From contig JABHDC010000131.1 of the NCBI GenBank assembly GCA_018673255.1, positions 1 through 34,242 of the forward strand: a stretch of DNA of 34,242 bases, given 5' to 3'. This stretch comes from Gemmatimonadota bacterium (GTDB taxonomy: Bacteria > Latescibacterota > UBA2968 > UBA8231). Below, one piece after another: positions 7,310-16,013 of this stretch. How positions within the stretch are numbered: the stretch's first letter is position 1; each line of letters begins with the position of its first letter. The position numbers were made by a program, and so were the translations under genes. The notes under the pieces are model-generated. The model was given only the letters and a program-made list of their open reading frames with translations. It had not been told where the DNA came from and made no database searches.

Positions 7310-8533
7310 TCACTCGTGGCTAAGGGCTTCGACCGGATCCAGACGCGCAGCGCGCGCTGCCGGGTAGATACCGAAGAACAGGCCGACACCGGTAGAGATA
7401 CCCAGCGCCAGAAACACGGAGGCAGCTGATACGACACTGGGGAAGGGGGTCTCGGCGAAGTGCTCGATGGCGGCTGAGATCCCCACACCTATGCCAATGC
7501 CGAAGCCCACCCCCAGGGCGCCACCGATCATGCTCAGCACGATGGCCTCCACAACGAACTGTGTCAGCAGGGTTGCCGGCCGGGCACCCAGTGCCTTGCG
7601 GATGCCGATCTCGCGTGTGCGTTCGGTGACGGAGACGAGCATGATATTCATGATACCGATGCCGCCGACGAGCAAGGAGATGCCGGCGACACCGCCGGTG
7701 ACCAGCTTCATCACCATGATCGTCTGCTCCACCTGATCCAGAATGCTCTTCCCACTCTCGATCTGGTATTCCATCTCGGCCCCGTGACGCTTCTTCAGGG
7801 CCGCTTCGATCTGCGGCAGCACGATGGGCGCGTCGTCGGCGTGTTTCGTGTAGATGAGCAATCCACCAATGTTCTTGGTGCCCAGCAGACGCTGCTGGGC
7901 CGTCGTCACCGGCACCATGACGCGATTGCCCCAATCATCATTGAAGATCTTGCGTGGCGACATGACACCGACCACGAGATGGCGCTGGCCGCGGATCTTG
8001 ATCTCCTCTCCCACAGGCGGACGCCGGCCGAAGACCTCCTCCACAATCCGCTGTCCAATGACAGCCACACTGCGGCGATTCTTCAGGTCGTCATCGAGCA
8101 GGAAACGCCCTTCCTCCAGCTTCCAGTCGTAAGCCGTCGCATAAGCAGGGGTCGTGCCCTCGACCTGGCCCTGGTAGGAAGCTTTCCCATACCGGATGTC
8201 CGCTCCGGCGCCCAGAATTGGCAGGACGGCCTCGACGCGATCCGAGACGTCACGCACCAGATCGATATCGGCCATCTTCAAGGGCTCGAAGCGTGGCGCG
8301 CGAACCCAGCGTCCGTCCTTCTGCACCCACTCCTGCGGTACGATGTAGGCGAAGTTGGCACCGCCAAGTTTTCCGAACTCTTCATACACCATCCGCCGCA
8401 GGCCTTCGCTGATAGAGACGATGCCGACGACAGAGCCGACACCAATCAGCATGCCCAGCAGCGTGAGCAGAGATCGCACCTTGTTCGCAAAGAGCTGAGT
8501 GAGGGCAATGCCGATACATTCGTAGAAAATCAT
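7310..8533 (-). CDS. MacB/FtsX-type ABC permease, second of a pair
   Basis: Inner-membrane permease of 407 aa with the MacB layout: one N-terminal membrane helix ([18 protein letters not shown]), a large periplasmic core domain (about residues 45-280), then three C-terminal FtsX-type helices. The segment [28 protein letters not shown] is the hallmark of the family (key residues given as [15 protein letters not shown]). It overlaps the stop of the preceding permease gene by 4 bases (ATGA). It is clearly homologous to that neighbour along its whole length, and the two probably form a heterodimer with the ATPase encoded just downstream. The substrate is unknown; relatives export macrolides, lipoproteins or peptides. 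Confidence 0.94.
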   Translation of the reverse strand: MIFYECIGIALTQLFANKVRSLLTLLGMLIGVGSVVGIVSISEGLRRMVYEEFGKLGGANFAYIVPQEWVQKDGRWVRAPRFEPLKMADIDLVRDVSDRVEAVLPILGAGADIRYGKASYQGQVEGTTPAYATAYDWKLEEGRFLLDDDLKNRRSVAVIGQRIVEEVFGRRPPVGEEIKIRGQRHLVVGVMSPRKIFNDDWGNRVMVPVTTAQQRLLGTKNIGGLLIYTKHADDAPIVLPQIEAALKKRHGAEMEYQIESGKSILDQVEQTIMVMKLVTGGVAGISLLVGGIGIMNIMLVSVTERTREIGIRKALGARPATLLTQFVVEAIVLSMIGGALGVGFGIGIGVGISAAIEHFAETPFPSVVSAASVFLALGISTGVGLFFGIYPAARAARLDPVEALSHE

Positions 8534-9762
8534 TCGTGTCGCAGCGCCTCCACTGGATCGAGGCGCGAGGCGCGGACGGCCGGATAGACGCCGAAAAACA
8601 TGCCCACGGCGGATGAGAAACCCAGGGCCATGAGCACGGACTCGACCGAGACGACGCTGACGAAGGGCGTATTCTCGTTGAAGTGGGCGATCAACTGTTC
8701 GATACCCACTCCGAAGCCAATGCCGATCCCCACACCGATCAGGCCACCGACCAGGCTGAGGATGACGGCCTCGGCGACGAATTGCATCAGGATGTGACGC
8801 GGCTTGGCGCCCAGGGCTTTGCGCACGCCGATCTCGCGCGTGCGTTCGGTGACAGAGACGAGCATGATGTTCATGATGCCGATGCCGCCCACCAGTAGCG
8901 AGATCCCGGCAATGCCACCGGCAACCTGCTTCATGACGGTGATGATCTTGCCCACTTGCTCCAGGATATTCTGGCTTGTCTCGACCCAGAACTCATCGCC
9001 GTGTTCGTGCCTGCGCCGCAAGACGCGGCGGACATCTTCGGCGATGCGTGTCACCTTTTCCAGATCCTCGATGAAGAGGGTGATGCCCATGAAGCGACGG
9101 TGACCGAGAAGACGCCGATGGGCAGTCGAATAGGGGATGAAGACACGATCGCCCTCATCGCGGCCGAAGCGCACCCGTTCTTCGAGGAGGCCGACGACGG
9201 TGTAGCGCGTTCCATTCAGCTTCAGGTCGCGGCCGAGCGGATCTTCGTCAGCGAACAGATCGCGTTTCACTTTCTGGCCGATGAGACAGACCTTACGTGA
9301 GAAGAAGATGTCTTCCGTCGTAAGGGATCGGCCCTCGGCGACGGGCCACGTATACCCCACGGTGATCGATTCCGACGTCCCCACATAGGTGGCGTTCATC
9401 GTCGATTTGCCCACCCGCAGCTCAGCCTGCCCCCAGACGCTGGGGACGGAGGAGTCGATGTATTCCCCCGATTCCTCCATGAAGGCCTCGTGGTCGCCTT
9501 CCGTCAGGTATTCGGCCCACGATCTGGACACCCAGCGACCGTCCTTGCGAACGTGTTCTTCGGGTGGGCGGATCAGCACCGTGCCGGCGCCACCGGAACG
9601 GGCAAATTCGCCCACAATCGTGCGGCGCAGCCCCTCACCGATGGAGATGATGCCGATGACGGATGCGACGCCGATGACGATGCCGAGCAGCGTCAGAAAG
9701 CTGCGCAGCTTGTTGGCGCGCAGCTGACTGAGGCCGACGAAGATGGTTTCAGGCAGAACCAT
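8530..9762 (-). CDS. MacB/FtsX-type ABC permease, first of a pair
   Basis: Inner-membrane permease of 410 aa, with the same architecture as its downstream neighbour: N-terminal helix (SFLTLLGIVIGVASVIGIISI), periplasmic core and three C-terminal helices containing [20 protein letters not shown]. The region following the first helix (EGLRR, KDGRWV) and the C-terminus ([18 protein letters not shown]) match the second permease closely, pointing to tandem duplication. It starts 32 bases after the membrane fusion protein gene and ends in an ATGA overlap with the second permease. It lacks a fused ATPase domain, unlike E. coli MacB, so it relies on the separate ATPase gene. Confidence 0.94.
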   Translation of the reverse strand: MVLPETIFVGLSQLRANKLRSFLTLLGIVIGVASVIGIISIGEGLRRTIVGEFARSGGAGTVLIRPPEEHVRKDGRWVSRSWAEYLTEGDHEAFMEESGEYIDSSVPSVWGQAELRVGKSTMNATYVGTSESITVGYTWPVAEGRSLTTEDIFFSRKVCLIGQKVKRDLFADEDPLGRDLKLNGTRYTVVGLLEERVRFGRDEGDRVFIPYSTAHRRLLGHRRFMGITLFIEDLEKVTRIAEDVRRVLRRRHEHGDEFWVETSQNILEQVGKIITVMKQVAGGIAGISLLVGGIGIMNIMLVSVTERTREIGVRKALGAKPRHILMQFVAEAVILSLVGGLIGVGIGIGFGVGIEQLIAHFNENTPFVSVVSVESVLMALGFSSAVGMFFGVYPAVRASRLDPVEALRHE

Positions 9763-9794
9763 GGGGCATTGGCGACGAAAGAGAGCGGAACCCG

Positions 9795-11174
9795 CTACTC
9801 TTCGTCCGCTTCTTTGTCCTTCTCTTCCAACTCTTTCAGTTCGTCGGCGATCTGCTGGGGATCATCAGCGACCAGATCTCCGTCATTCAGGCCGGCCAGG
9901 ATCTCTACGCGGGTGTTGGTGCGCAGCCCGATTTCCAACTCGACTTCCGTGAACCGGATTAGTTCGACCGGCTTGGGTTCATCGTCGGCATCCTCGGCAT
10001 CGGTATCCTTATCAGCGTTCTCATCGAGAGCGTCTTCTTCTACCTCTACCTCTTCCTCTTCGAGCTCTTCTTCATCCTCGGAGGCGCTTGTCGTATCCGG
10101 CTCGACACGGTAGGCGACGAAACGTCCTCGACGTCCCTTGCCCTCTTCTTCGTCATCGTCGTCATCGATGTCGTCGAAGACTTCCATCACCGCCTCAACC
10201 GGCAGATAGGTGACGCTGTCGCGACGGCTGAAGATGATATCGATATCGCAAGACATGCCCTGACGAAGACGCGGTTCCAGATCGATGATGTCGATTTCCG
10301 TATCGAAGGTGACGATGGGCGAGCCCTGTTTCTGCAGGCCCACCGGGGCGATCCAACGAACTCGTCCTGCATACGTCGTGTCCGGGTAGGCGTCGACGAC
10401 GATCTCCACGTCCTGACCGGTGGCAAGCTTGCCAATGTCGATTTCGGCAATGTCGCCGCGAACGATCATCTGACTGGGATCGCCGATCTCGAACAGGAGT
10501 GTGCCGCCTGAATAGGCGTTCAGGCCCGAGGCGACGACTTCGCCGATCTCCACGCCGCGCCGGATGACGATACCGTCGATCGCGGCCAGAACCCGGACCT
10601 CATCCAGTTGCGATTGCTGCATCCGCTGATCCTGGCTGAGATTCGCCTTGGTCTCGAGGATTTCCAGTTCGAGTTTGGCCAATCGCAGGTCATTGTTTGC
10701 CTGAACGAGTCGCGCCTGGGCATTCTCGAACTCCGCCGCAGACAGCATCTTGCGGTCGAAAAGTGCTTGCTGGCGATCCATGTCACGCTCGAGCTCGGAT
10801 ACACGGAGTCGAGACCGCTCGACATTGGAGCGCTTCTGATACAGTTGCAGTGACTGATTCGGGTCTGGTTCGATGAGGGCCAGCAGCTGGCCTTCGACGA
10901 CTGCGTCCCCCGCCTCGACAGGCAATTTGCGAACCTCTCCGGCAATCGTCGACTTGACCTCGACGGTTCGCACCAGCTCGATGGTGCCCGTATCGCCGAG
11001 CTTGTCGACGAGGGTGCCGCGCTTGACGGCAACAATGGCGAAGGTCTCGGCCGGATCTTCCTTCTTCAGCGCGACCCACGACAACCCGCCGATGGCGCCG
11101 GCAAGGATGACGAAAATGCCGAGCTTGAATTTCCAGCCGCGCTTGCGTCGCTGAGGAGGGGGAGACTGGCTCAC
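9795..11174 (-). CDS. Membrane fusion (periplasmic adaptor) protein, MacA/HlyD type, with acidic insertions
   Basis: Adaptor of the tripartite exporter, 459 aa. A basic N-terminus (RRKRGWKFK) precedes a membrane anchor at about 17-36. The lipoyl-like half motifs flank a helical hairpin at about 105-195, which is rich in Gln, Arg and Leu and would reach toward an outer-membrane channel, followed by the beta-barrel domain. Unusually, the C-terminal membrane-proximal region carries two acidic inserts, about 334-344 and 366-399, almost entirely Asp and Glu, plus an acidic tail. Start is GTG 11174, one base after the stop of the Yip1-like gene, with GGAGGA upstream. No TolC-like channel gene is in the window. 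Confidence 0.92.
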   Translation of the reverse strand: MSQSPPPQRRKRGWKFKLGIFVILAGAIGGLSWVALKKEDPAETFAIVAVKRGTLVDKLGDTGTIELVRTVEVKSTIAGEVRKLPVEAGDAVVEGQLLALIEPDPNQSLQLYQKRSNVERSRLRVSELERDMDRQQALFDRKMLSAAEFENAQARLVQANNDLRLAKLELEILETKANLSQDQRMQQSQLDEVRVLAAIDGIVIRRGVEIGEVVASGLNAYSGGTLLFEIGDPSQMIVRGDIAEIDIGKLATGQDVEIVVDAYPDTTYAGRVRWIAPVGLQKQGSPIVTFDTEIDIIDLEPRLRQGMSCDIDIIFSRRDSVTYLPVEAVMEVFDDIDDDDDEEEGKGRRGRFVAYRVEPDTTSASEDEEELEEEEVEVEEDALDENADKDTDAEDADDEPKPVELIRFTEVELEIGLRTNTRVEILAGLNDGDLVADDPQQIADELKELEEKDKEADEE

Positions 11175-11175
11175 G

Positions 11176-11916
11176 TCATCCTCCCTGATTCAGGCTCATG
11201 AGGCCGCCAAACATCGCCAGGTAGACGACCCAGAGGATCAGCATCGAGGTTAGGGCCTTGCTAAAGCTGCCTCGGGTCAGGACGGTCAGGCCGATGGCGC
11301 CGAGGACGACTTGCCAGAGGACGAAGATGTCGATCATGCCCACCATGCTGCCGAAGAATCCGGACAAGGCATCCTTGTCGAAGAACAGGGCAGGCCCCAG
11401 GAAGATGAGGATCGACTCTTTCTCCAGTCGGATCGGTGTGAGCACGATCGCCTGCAGGATAAGGATAAGGGAGGTGTAACCCTGGACCGCGAGCACCTGT
11501 CCGTATTTGATATCGCCGCCCAGAACAAGGCGACCGACCAGCAGCAGCAGTCCCGCTGTGATGAAGGTCAAGGCAAAAATCGTGATGGGCGTGACGACGA
11601 GCGTACTCGCCTCGGCGAATCCCGACATCTTCTTCATCACTTCACGCTGCCGTGCCAGGTCATCCTCACTCATGCTCGCTGCATTCGCCTTCATCCGCTG
11701 CTCGATGGCTTCCCGATTCATCTCCAGGGTCAGGGGCATCGTGATCTGAGCCGCCACAGTGACTACGATTGCGGTCAGCAAGGTAGGAATGACCCAGTCG
11801 TGCCAGCTGTGACCCCGGGCGACAGCTTCAAAGGTCTCACCCGGGGAATGGAACAGGCGCAGCATACGACCCACCACGCTGATCTCTTCGGTCGCCGAAT
11901 CCAGGTTGTCTTCCAT
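11176..11916 (-). CDS. Yip1-domain integral membrane protein
   Basis: Membrane protein of 246 aa that fits the Yip1 superfamily: a short soluble N-terminus with RMLRLFHSPGETFEAV, the usual entry to the domain, then about five hydrophobic segments (WVIPTLLTAIVVTVAA, TPITIFALTFITAGLLLLV, QGYTSLILILQAIVL, IDIFVLWQVVLGAIGL, MLILWVVYLAMFGGL). Between the first two is a charged helix. In bacteria the function of this family is unclear. The ATG at 11916 is chosen because GGAGGAG precedes it by 9 bases; an upstream in-frame ATG at 11994 lacks a ribosome site. It leads the exporter operon and is one base from the adaptor gene. Confidence 0.85.
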   Translation of the reverse strand: MEDNLDSATEEISVVGRMLRLFHSPGETFEAVARGHSWHDWVIPTLLTAIVVTVAAQITMPLTLEMNREAIEQRMKANAASMSEDDLARQREVMKKMSGFAEASTLVVTPITIFALTFITAGLLLLVGRLVLGGDIKYGQVLAVQGYTSLILILQAIVLTPIRLEKESILIFLGPALFFDKDALSGFFGSMVGMIDIFVLWQVVLGAIGLTVLTRGSFSKALTSMLILWVVYLAMFGGLMSLNQGG

Positions 11917-12108
11917 CTCTGCTATCTCCTCCATCGTCAGAAGGGGCTTTTCAGCGTTGCGCTTGTAGCCGAATGCGTCGGCTGCCCCGGTCATGGGTAA
12001 ACGTAGGCAAATAAGGTGGACAGTTGCGCAAGGTGCACTGGATCAAACATCCCATGGACCGAAACTGATCGCCGGGTCAAGACTGGCATGACAGATCTGT
12101 GGCTGTGC

Positions 12109-12882
12109 TCAGATTGCTAGTTGATGGGCACGCGTGAAGCACCGACGCCTCACGACCCAGGTGACAAGTGTCGCCCCGATCGCCGTCGAGGCGACCAGCA
12201 TGAGCATCACGACGATCTGGTAGCGGACGGCATCACCTGGTGCCGTGCCGGACAGGATCTGCCCCGTCATCATGCCTGGCAGCGAGACGAGGCCCACGGT
12301 CATCAGTGCGTTGATCGAAGGGATCATACCGGCGCGGACCGCTGCGCGTAGGATCGGCGCCGTCGCCTGTGATCCGGTGGCACCAAGGATGAGGGCCAGC
12401 TCGATCTGTGGGCGTTGCTGGCGCAGGTCGCGCAGCAGTCGTTCCAGAGACAAGGAGATCGCATTCATGGAGTTGCCGGCGATCATGCCGCCAATGGGGA
12501 TGAAATACTGCGGCGACCACCAGGGATCGACCTGGATGATGAGTGCCGTCACGACGATGGTGACCACGAGATAGCTCGTAATCATCGAGATGAAGGTGGG
12601 CAGGAAGACGCCGACCTGGGTTTCGGCAACACGGCCTCGGACCGCATGGGCCGCCCAGAAGACCATGAAGACGAAGATGCCCATCACGAGATAGGCGCGG
12701 TCGAGGGCGAATACTGTGTCGAGGATGACGCCGACCGCCAGAAGTTGGGCGATGGCCCGCACTGCGCCCCAGAGCAGGTCGCGCTCCAGGCGCAGACCGA
12801 GAGCCAGTGAGGCGGCGCCGGCGATGAGGACGAAGAGGAGACACAGGGCCAGTTGCGCGGGGCCGATCACAATGGGGTCCAT
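12109..12882 (-). CDS. fetB: FetB-like ABC permease (UPF0014 family)
   Basis: Membrane subunit of a FetAB-type ABC exporter, 257 aa with about six or seven hydrophobic segments. The family traits are visible: an early RAIAQLLAVGVIL helix, YFIPIGGMIAGNSMNAISLSLERL, and late VGLVSLPGMMTGQILSG. In E. coli, FetA and FetB export iron and protect against peroxide; the same metal is a reasonable but unproven inference here. ATG 12882 is used because the longer frame, beginning with GTG at 12903, would overlap the ATPase gene; AGGTG lies just upstream. It starts 2 bases after the ATPase stop and is the last gene of its operon. Confidence 0.9.
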   Translation of the reverse strand: MDPIVIGPAQLALCLLFVLIAGAASLALGLRLERDLLWGAVRAIAQLLAVGVILDTVFALDRAYLVMGIFVFMVFWAAHAVRGRVAETQVGVFLPTFISMITSYLVVTIVVTALIIQVDPWWSPQYFIPIGGMIAGNSMNAISLSLERLLRDLRQQRPQIELALILGATGSQATAPILRAAVRAGMIPSINALMTVGLVSLPGMMTGQILSGTAPGDAVRYQIVVMLMLVASTAIGATLVTWVVRRRCFTRAHQLAI

Positions 12883-12884
12883 GC

Positions 12885-13562
12885 TTACACCTGTTCGAGG
12901 CACCCGTCGGCCAGCCGCAGATGCTGAACTGCAACACGCCGGGGTGTGAATCGCTGGTGCGTCACCAGAACGATGGCGACACCCTCATCGACACAGAGCG
13001 ATTCGATGCGGTCGAGGACAATCTGACTGGAGGCCTCGTCGAGGGCTGAGGTGGGTTCGTCCGCCAGCAGAATCTGTGGTCCTGCGCGCAACACACGGGC
13101 CAGTGCCAGGCGTTGTCGCTGGCCGACGGACAAGGGCTCAGCGTCGCTGTCCAGGTCGGCTTCTGTCAGGCCCACGTCATCGAGGGATGTTCGCAGGGAC
13201 GAGTCGTCGTCGCGCATCGGGTTGGCCACGAATCGGTCGCCGAATCGAAGGTTCACGCGCACCGTCTCCGGCAGGATCACCGGGGTCTGCTGCAGCAACT
13301 GGACGCGGCGGCGAAAGGGGGGCACGGGGAGGGTTCGGGCCGACGTGCCGTCGACGAGGAACTCACCGTCCGTTGGATCCACGAGGCGATTCAGCAGTCG
13401 CAGCAAGCTGCTCTTTCCGCTGCCGGAGGGACCTTCGATGACGATGAAATCCCCCGGGGCGCCGGACCGGCTGGTGATCGACAGATCGATCTTGTGCAGC
13501 AGGGGCAGCGCGCCATCGAATTCCAGGGATACGTCGTTCAGTCTCAGATGCAGGGCAGTCAT
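12885..13562 (-). CDS. fetA: FetA-like ABC transporter ATPase
   Basis: ATP-binding partner of the FetB-like permease, 225 aa. Walker [10 protein letters not shown] is at 44-52, the Q-loop in VQLLQQTPVILP, the signature is the variant LSVGQRQRLALAR, Walker B reads ILLADEPTSALD, and the H-loop is VTHQ. The LSVGQ signature and the QQ-x-P-x-L segment after Walker A are typical of FetA/YbbL proteins. The gene begins 3 bases after the AEC-family carrier stop and ends 2 bases before fetB, so the three are one transcription unit. Confidence 0.9.
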   Translation of the reverse strand: MTALHLRLNDVSLEFDGALPLLHKIDLSITSRSGAPGDFIVIEGPSGSGKSSLLRLLNRLVDPTDGEFLVDGTSARTLPVPPFRRRVQLLQQTPVILPETVRVNLRFGDRFVANPMRDDDSSLRTSLDDVGLTEADLDSDAEPLSVGQRQRLALARVLRAGPQILLADEPTSALDEASSQIVLDRIESLCVDEGVAIVLVTHQRFTPRRVAVQHLRLADGCLEQV

Positions 13563-13565
13563 GCT

Positions 13566-14459
13566 CTATATCCGTCCGAGCCAGTTCAGGGCCAACAACA
13601 GAGGGATCGGACTCAGGAGGGTGGTCAGGAGGCAGGCGCCACCGACGAAATCCGGGCGTGTGTCAAAGTGCGCTGCCAGCAATACACTGTTGATCGTCGA
13701 TGGCATGCAACCCATCAGGACCAGCGTGGCCCACTCGTCCCCTTCGGCGCCCAGGGCGAAAGCCAGGCCCACACCCACAAAGCTACCGAGTGCGAGTTTG
13801 GCGATTGCCACGCCGCCGATCCGTCGACCCACGCCGGCCCAGTCAACGCGACTCAACTGCAGGCCCAGAACCACGAGAGCCAGGGTGGGACCCGTCATGC
13901 CGATCTGGTGGGTTACATCGAGCCATCGCATCGGGATCTGTATCCCCAGAGCCTGAACCAGAAGGGCCGCCAGGATGCCATAGATCAGTGGCAGTCGGAA
14001 GATGCTCAACGCCGCCTGAGCTGGTCGTAGATGGCCTCCGGCGGCCAGATAGACGCCCAGAGTGCCCGCCATCAGATTGGAGGCGACCATCAGCAGCATG
14101 CCACCGGACAGGATCTGCTCCCCCACGACGAAGAGAACGACCGGCACGCCGTAGCTGCCCACATTGGCTCCGGTAAAGACCAGACCCAGGGCATTGCGAT
14201 CCGGTTTTGACCATCCAAAGACTCGTCCGGCGATGGCAGCCAGGGCCCACATGATGACGGCATATCCGACATACCAGCCGAAGTAACGTCCTGCTTCACC
14301 CCAGGTGACCGGATCGCGCACGAGGGAAGTGAACAGCAGCAAGGGCATGAAGACGTAGAGGACCACGCCCACGACCGCGGCGGGGTCAATACGGCGCCAG
14401 CGGCCGAGAAGAAAGCCGGCGGCGACCAGACCGAGCAGAGGGAGGATGACGGCAATCAT
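13566..14459 (-). CDS. AEC (auxin efflux carrier) family transporter
   Basis: Integral membrane protein of 297 aa with about ten hydrophobic segments in two halves, the layout of the AEC family. The N-terminal VILPLLGLVAAGFLLGRW and the central FTGANVGSYGVPVVLFVVG with its G-N-x-G-x-x-G-x-P motif are diagnostic. Bacterial members export malate, malonate or other organic anions, or have unknown substrates. It is the first gene of the fetA-fetB operon, an uncommon partnership. Its start codon is only 17 bases from the end of the 214-bp mobile element, so its promoter probably lies within that element. Confidence 0.9.
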   Translation of the reverse strand: MIAVILPLLGLVAAGFLLGRWRRIDPAAVVGVVLYVFMPLLLFTSLVRDPVTWGEAGRYFGWYVGYAVIMWALAAIAGRVFGWSKPDRNALGLVFTGANVGSYGVPVVLFVVGEQILSGGMLLMVASNLMAGTLGVYLAAGGHLRPAQAALSIFRLPLIYGILAALLVQALGIQIPMRWLDVTHQIGMTGPTLALVVLGLQLSRVDWAGVGRRIGGVAIAKLALGSFVGVGLAFALGAEGDEWATLVLMGCMPSTINSVLLAAHFDTRPDFVGGACLLTTLLSPIPLLLALNWLGRI

Positions 14460-14476
14460 GGTCAGTAGAGTAGGCT

Positions 14477-14690
14477 AGTGCCCTGTTAAGAAGTAATCCT
14501 TGTAATCGGCCGCCGATCCATCCTGGCTCACCGCGTGATGCGTCGCTACGCGCCGCCCTCGTCCCTGAGTGCGCTCCCTCGATGGGTCCCACTGACCCAC
14601 ATCGGTCGCGCGCCTTGTGAGCCAGGCGCCGGAGACCCTGCGGATCTCTTTCGCCCGAATTTCACAAGGCTGACTCCCTAACAGGGCACT
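14477..14690. mobile_element. MITE-like non-autonomous element, 214 bp, with 29-bp terminal inverted repeats
   Basis: The ends at 14477-14505 and 14662-14690 are inverted repeats identical at 24 of 29 positions, the outer 12 bases (AGTGCCCTGTTA) being perfect. Inside lies a second perfect inverted repeat, CCTGGCTCAC at 14522-14531 against GTGAGCCAGG at 14617-14626, and a central hairpin TGGGTC/GACCCA at 14583-14599. The element has no open frame of note and no transposase, so it would have to be moved in trans. I see no clear target-site duplication. It fills most of the 408-bp gap between the AEC gene and the small membrane protein gene; the remainder (14691-14867) shows only a weak promoter-like sequence at 14782-14810. 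Confidence 0.65.
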
Positions 14691-14867
14691 GGTCAGCCTG
14701 TGGGCTCAATCCTTCCACTTCCAGGTCGCCTGAGAAGTTGGCCCATCTGGACGGGATCTGGCCGAGGCGATGGCCCACGTCTTGACGGACACCTACTCAG
14801 AGCAAAGATTGTCCGATGACTGGCGCATCCCGCGCCCCGGTCTCCGGTCCCCGGTGGTGGAGAGACG

Positions 14868-15284
14868 ATGAGCATCCCGCGGTTCCTGCTGGCAACCATT
14901 CTGTCGGCGTTGGTCATGTTGGCGTTGTGGTGGTTGTGGCATATGTCCTTCATGGCCACGCTCTACGCCGAACACACCGCTCTGCCGCGGGATGTGCCCC
15001 TCACACGGATCACCGTGCTCGGATACTTCCTGCTGGCCCTGCTGATGGCCTATATCTATCCCAAGGGCTACACCGGGGCCGATCCGCTGGCAGAGGGATT
15101 GCGCTTCGGCGCGCTCATGGGCGTGCTCTCTACTCTTCCCCGATCTCTCATACTCTATGGAATCGAGGGGGGACACACGGGAACCCTCGTCATCGTCGAT
15201 GCTTCGTGGCACATCATCGAGCAGGGAATCGGGGGACTCGTGATCGCACTCCTGTACGGGCGTTATTCCTGGCTACGGGATTGA
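14868..15284 (+). CDS. Small integral membrane protein of unknown function
   Basis: Protein of 138 aa with four predicted membrane segments (RFLLATILSALVMLALWWLW, VLGYFLLALLMAYIYP, FGALMGVLSTLPRSLILYG, and a C-terminal helix around IEQGIGGLVIALLYG). Between helices two and three is the sequence YPKGYTGADPLAEGLRFG, which I recall from a widespread family of unassigned four-helix proteins. The ribosome site GGAG lies about 7 bases before the ATG. It is followed 81 bases later by the ThuA-like gene on the same strand; no functional link is evident. Confidence 0.82.
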   Translation: MSIPRFLLATILSALVMLALWWLWHMSFMATLYAEHTALPRDVPLTRITVLGYFLLALLMAYIYPKGYTGADPLAEGLRFGALMGVLSTLPRSLILYGIEGGHTGTLVIVDASWHIIEQGIGGLVIALLYGRYSWLRD

Positions 15285-15365
15285 CCAGATTGGTTTACTT
15301 CATGTGAGATACCGGCGCGTGAGACGCATGACGCCGGGCCGCTTGACCGAAGGAGGATGTGTCGC

Positions 15366-16013
15366 ATGGCCGACAAGAAGGTGTTGATGGTGTGGGGTGG
15401 CTGGGACGGCCACGAACCGAAGCAGACGACCGACGTCTTCGCCGACGTGCTGGATGGTGAGGGATATGAAGTCATCGTCTCTGATACGATGGACAGCTAC
15501 AAAGACGCGGATCTGATGCAGAGCGTCGATCTGGTCGTGCCCTGTTGGACCATGGGGACGATCGACGGGGAGCAGAACAAGGGCCTGATGCAGGCCATCG
15601 AGGGCGGGGTGGGTCTGGGTGGCTGGCACGGCGGCATGTGTGATTCCTTCCGCAATGAGTGTGGCTATCAGATGATGACGGGCGGACAATTTGTCGGTCA
15701 CCCCGACGGGATCAAGGACTACACCGTCAACATCACGAGCGACGATCCGATCGTGGCCGGGATCCAGGACTTCTCCATGCACTCCGAGCAATACTACATG
15801 CACACCGATCCCGGCAATGAAGTGCTGGCGACGACGACCTTCGACGCCCAGAGCGCACCGTGGGTGAATGGCACGGTCATGCCCATCGTGTGGAAGCGGA
15901 TGTGGGGGAAGGGGAAAGTCTTCTATTCCTCTCTCGGTCATGTAGCGCCTGACTTCGACGTCCCTGAAGCCAAAGAGATTCAGCGTCGCGGCCTGTTGTG
16001 GGCGACACGCTAG
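15366..16013 (+). CDS. ThuA-like domain protein
   Basis: Predicted glutamine-amidotransferase-fold protein of the ThuA family, 215 aa. The first strand reads KVLMVWGGWDGHEP, followed later by GGVGLGGWHGGMCDSFR, where the nucleophile-elbow region carries the WHGG sequence typical of ThuA, and by VWKRMWGKGKVFYSSLGH near the C-terminus, the most conserved family motif. ThuA proteins are linked to trehalose and other sugar catabolism and may oxidise disaccharides to 3-keto derivatives, but the activity is not settled. The ATG at 15366 has AAGGAGG 9 bases upstream; an ATG at 15357 overlaps that ribosome site. The 3' end is embedded in a tandem repeat. Confidence 0.9.
   Translation: MADKKVLMVWGGWDGHEPKQTTDVFADVLDGEGYEVIVSDTMDSYKDADLMQSVDLVVPCWTMGTIDGEQNKGLMQAIEGGVGLGGWHGGMCDSFRNECGYQMMTGGQFVGHPDGIKDYTVNITSDDPIVAGIQDFSMHSEQYYMHTDPGNEVLATTTFDAQSAPWVNGTVMPIVWKRMWGKGKVFYSSLGHVAPDFDVPEAKEIQRRGLLWATR

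Noticed and set aside
13113..14030. Plus-strand frame of 305 codons
   Set aside because: Antisense to the FetA-like and AEC genes, which are certain. Its Gln/His-rich composition is typical of a reverse-complement shadow.
14477..14690. Remnant of a full insertion sequence with a broken transposase
   Set aside because: No stretch of the interior translates to anything transposase-like, and the interior is itself an inverted repeat, which suits a MITE better.
14782..14810. Promoter for the small membrane protein (TTGACG, 17 bases, AAGATT)
   Set aside because: The -35 is good, but the -10 matches only three of six positions; not listed as a feature.
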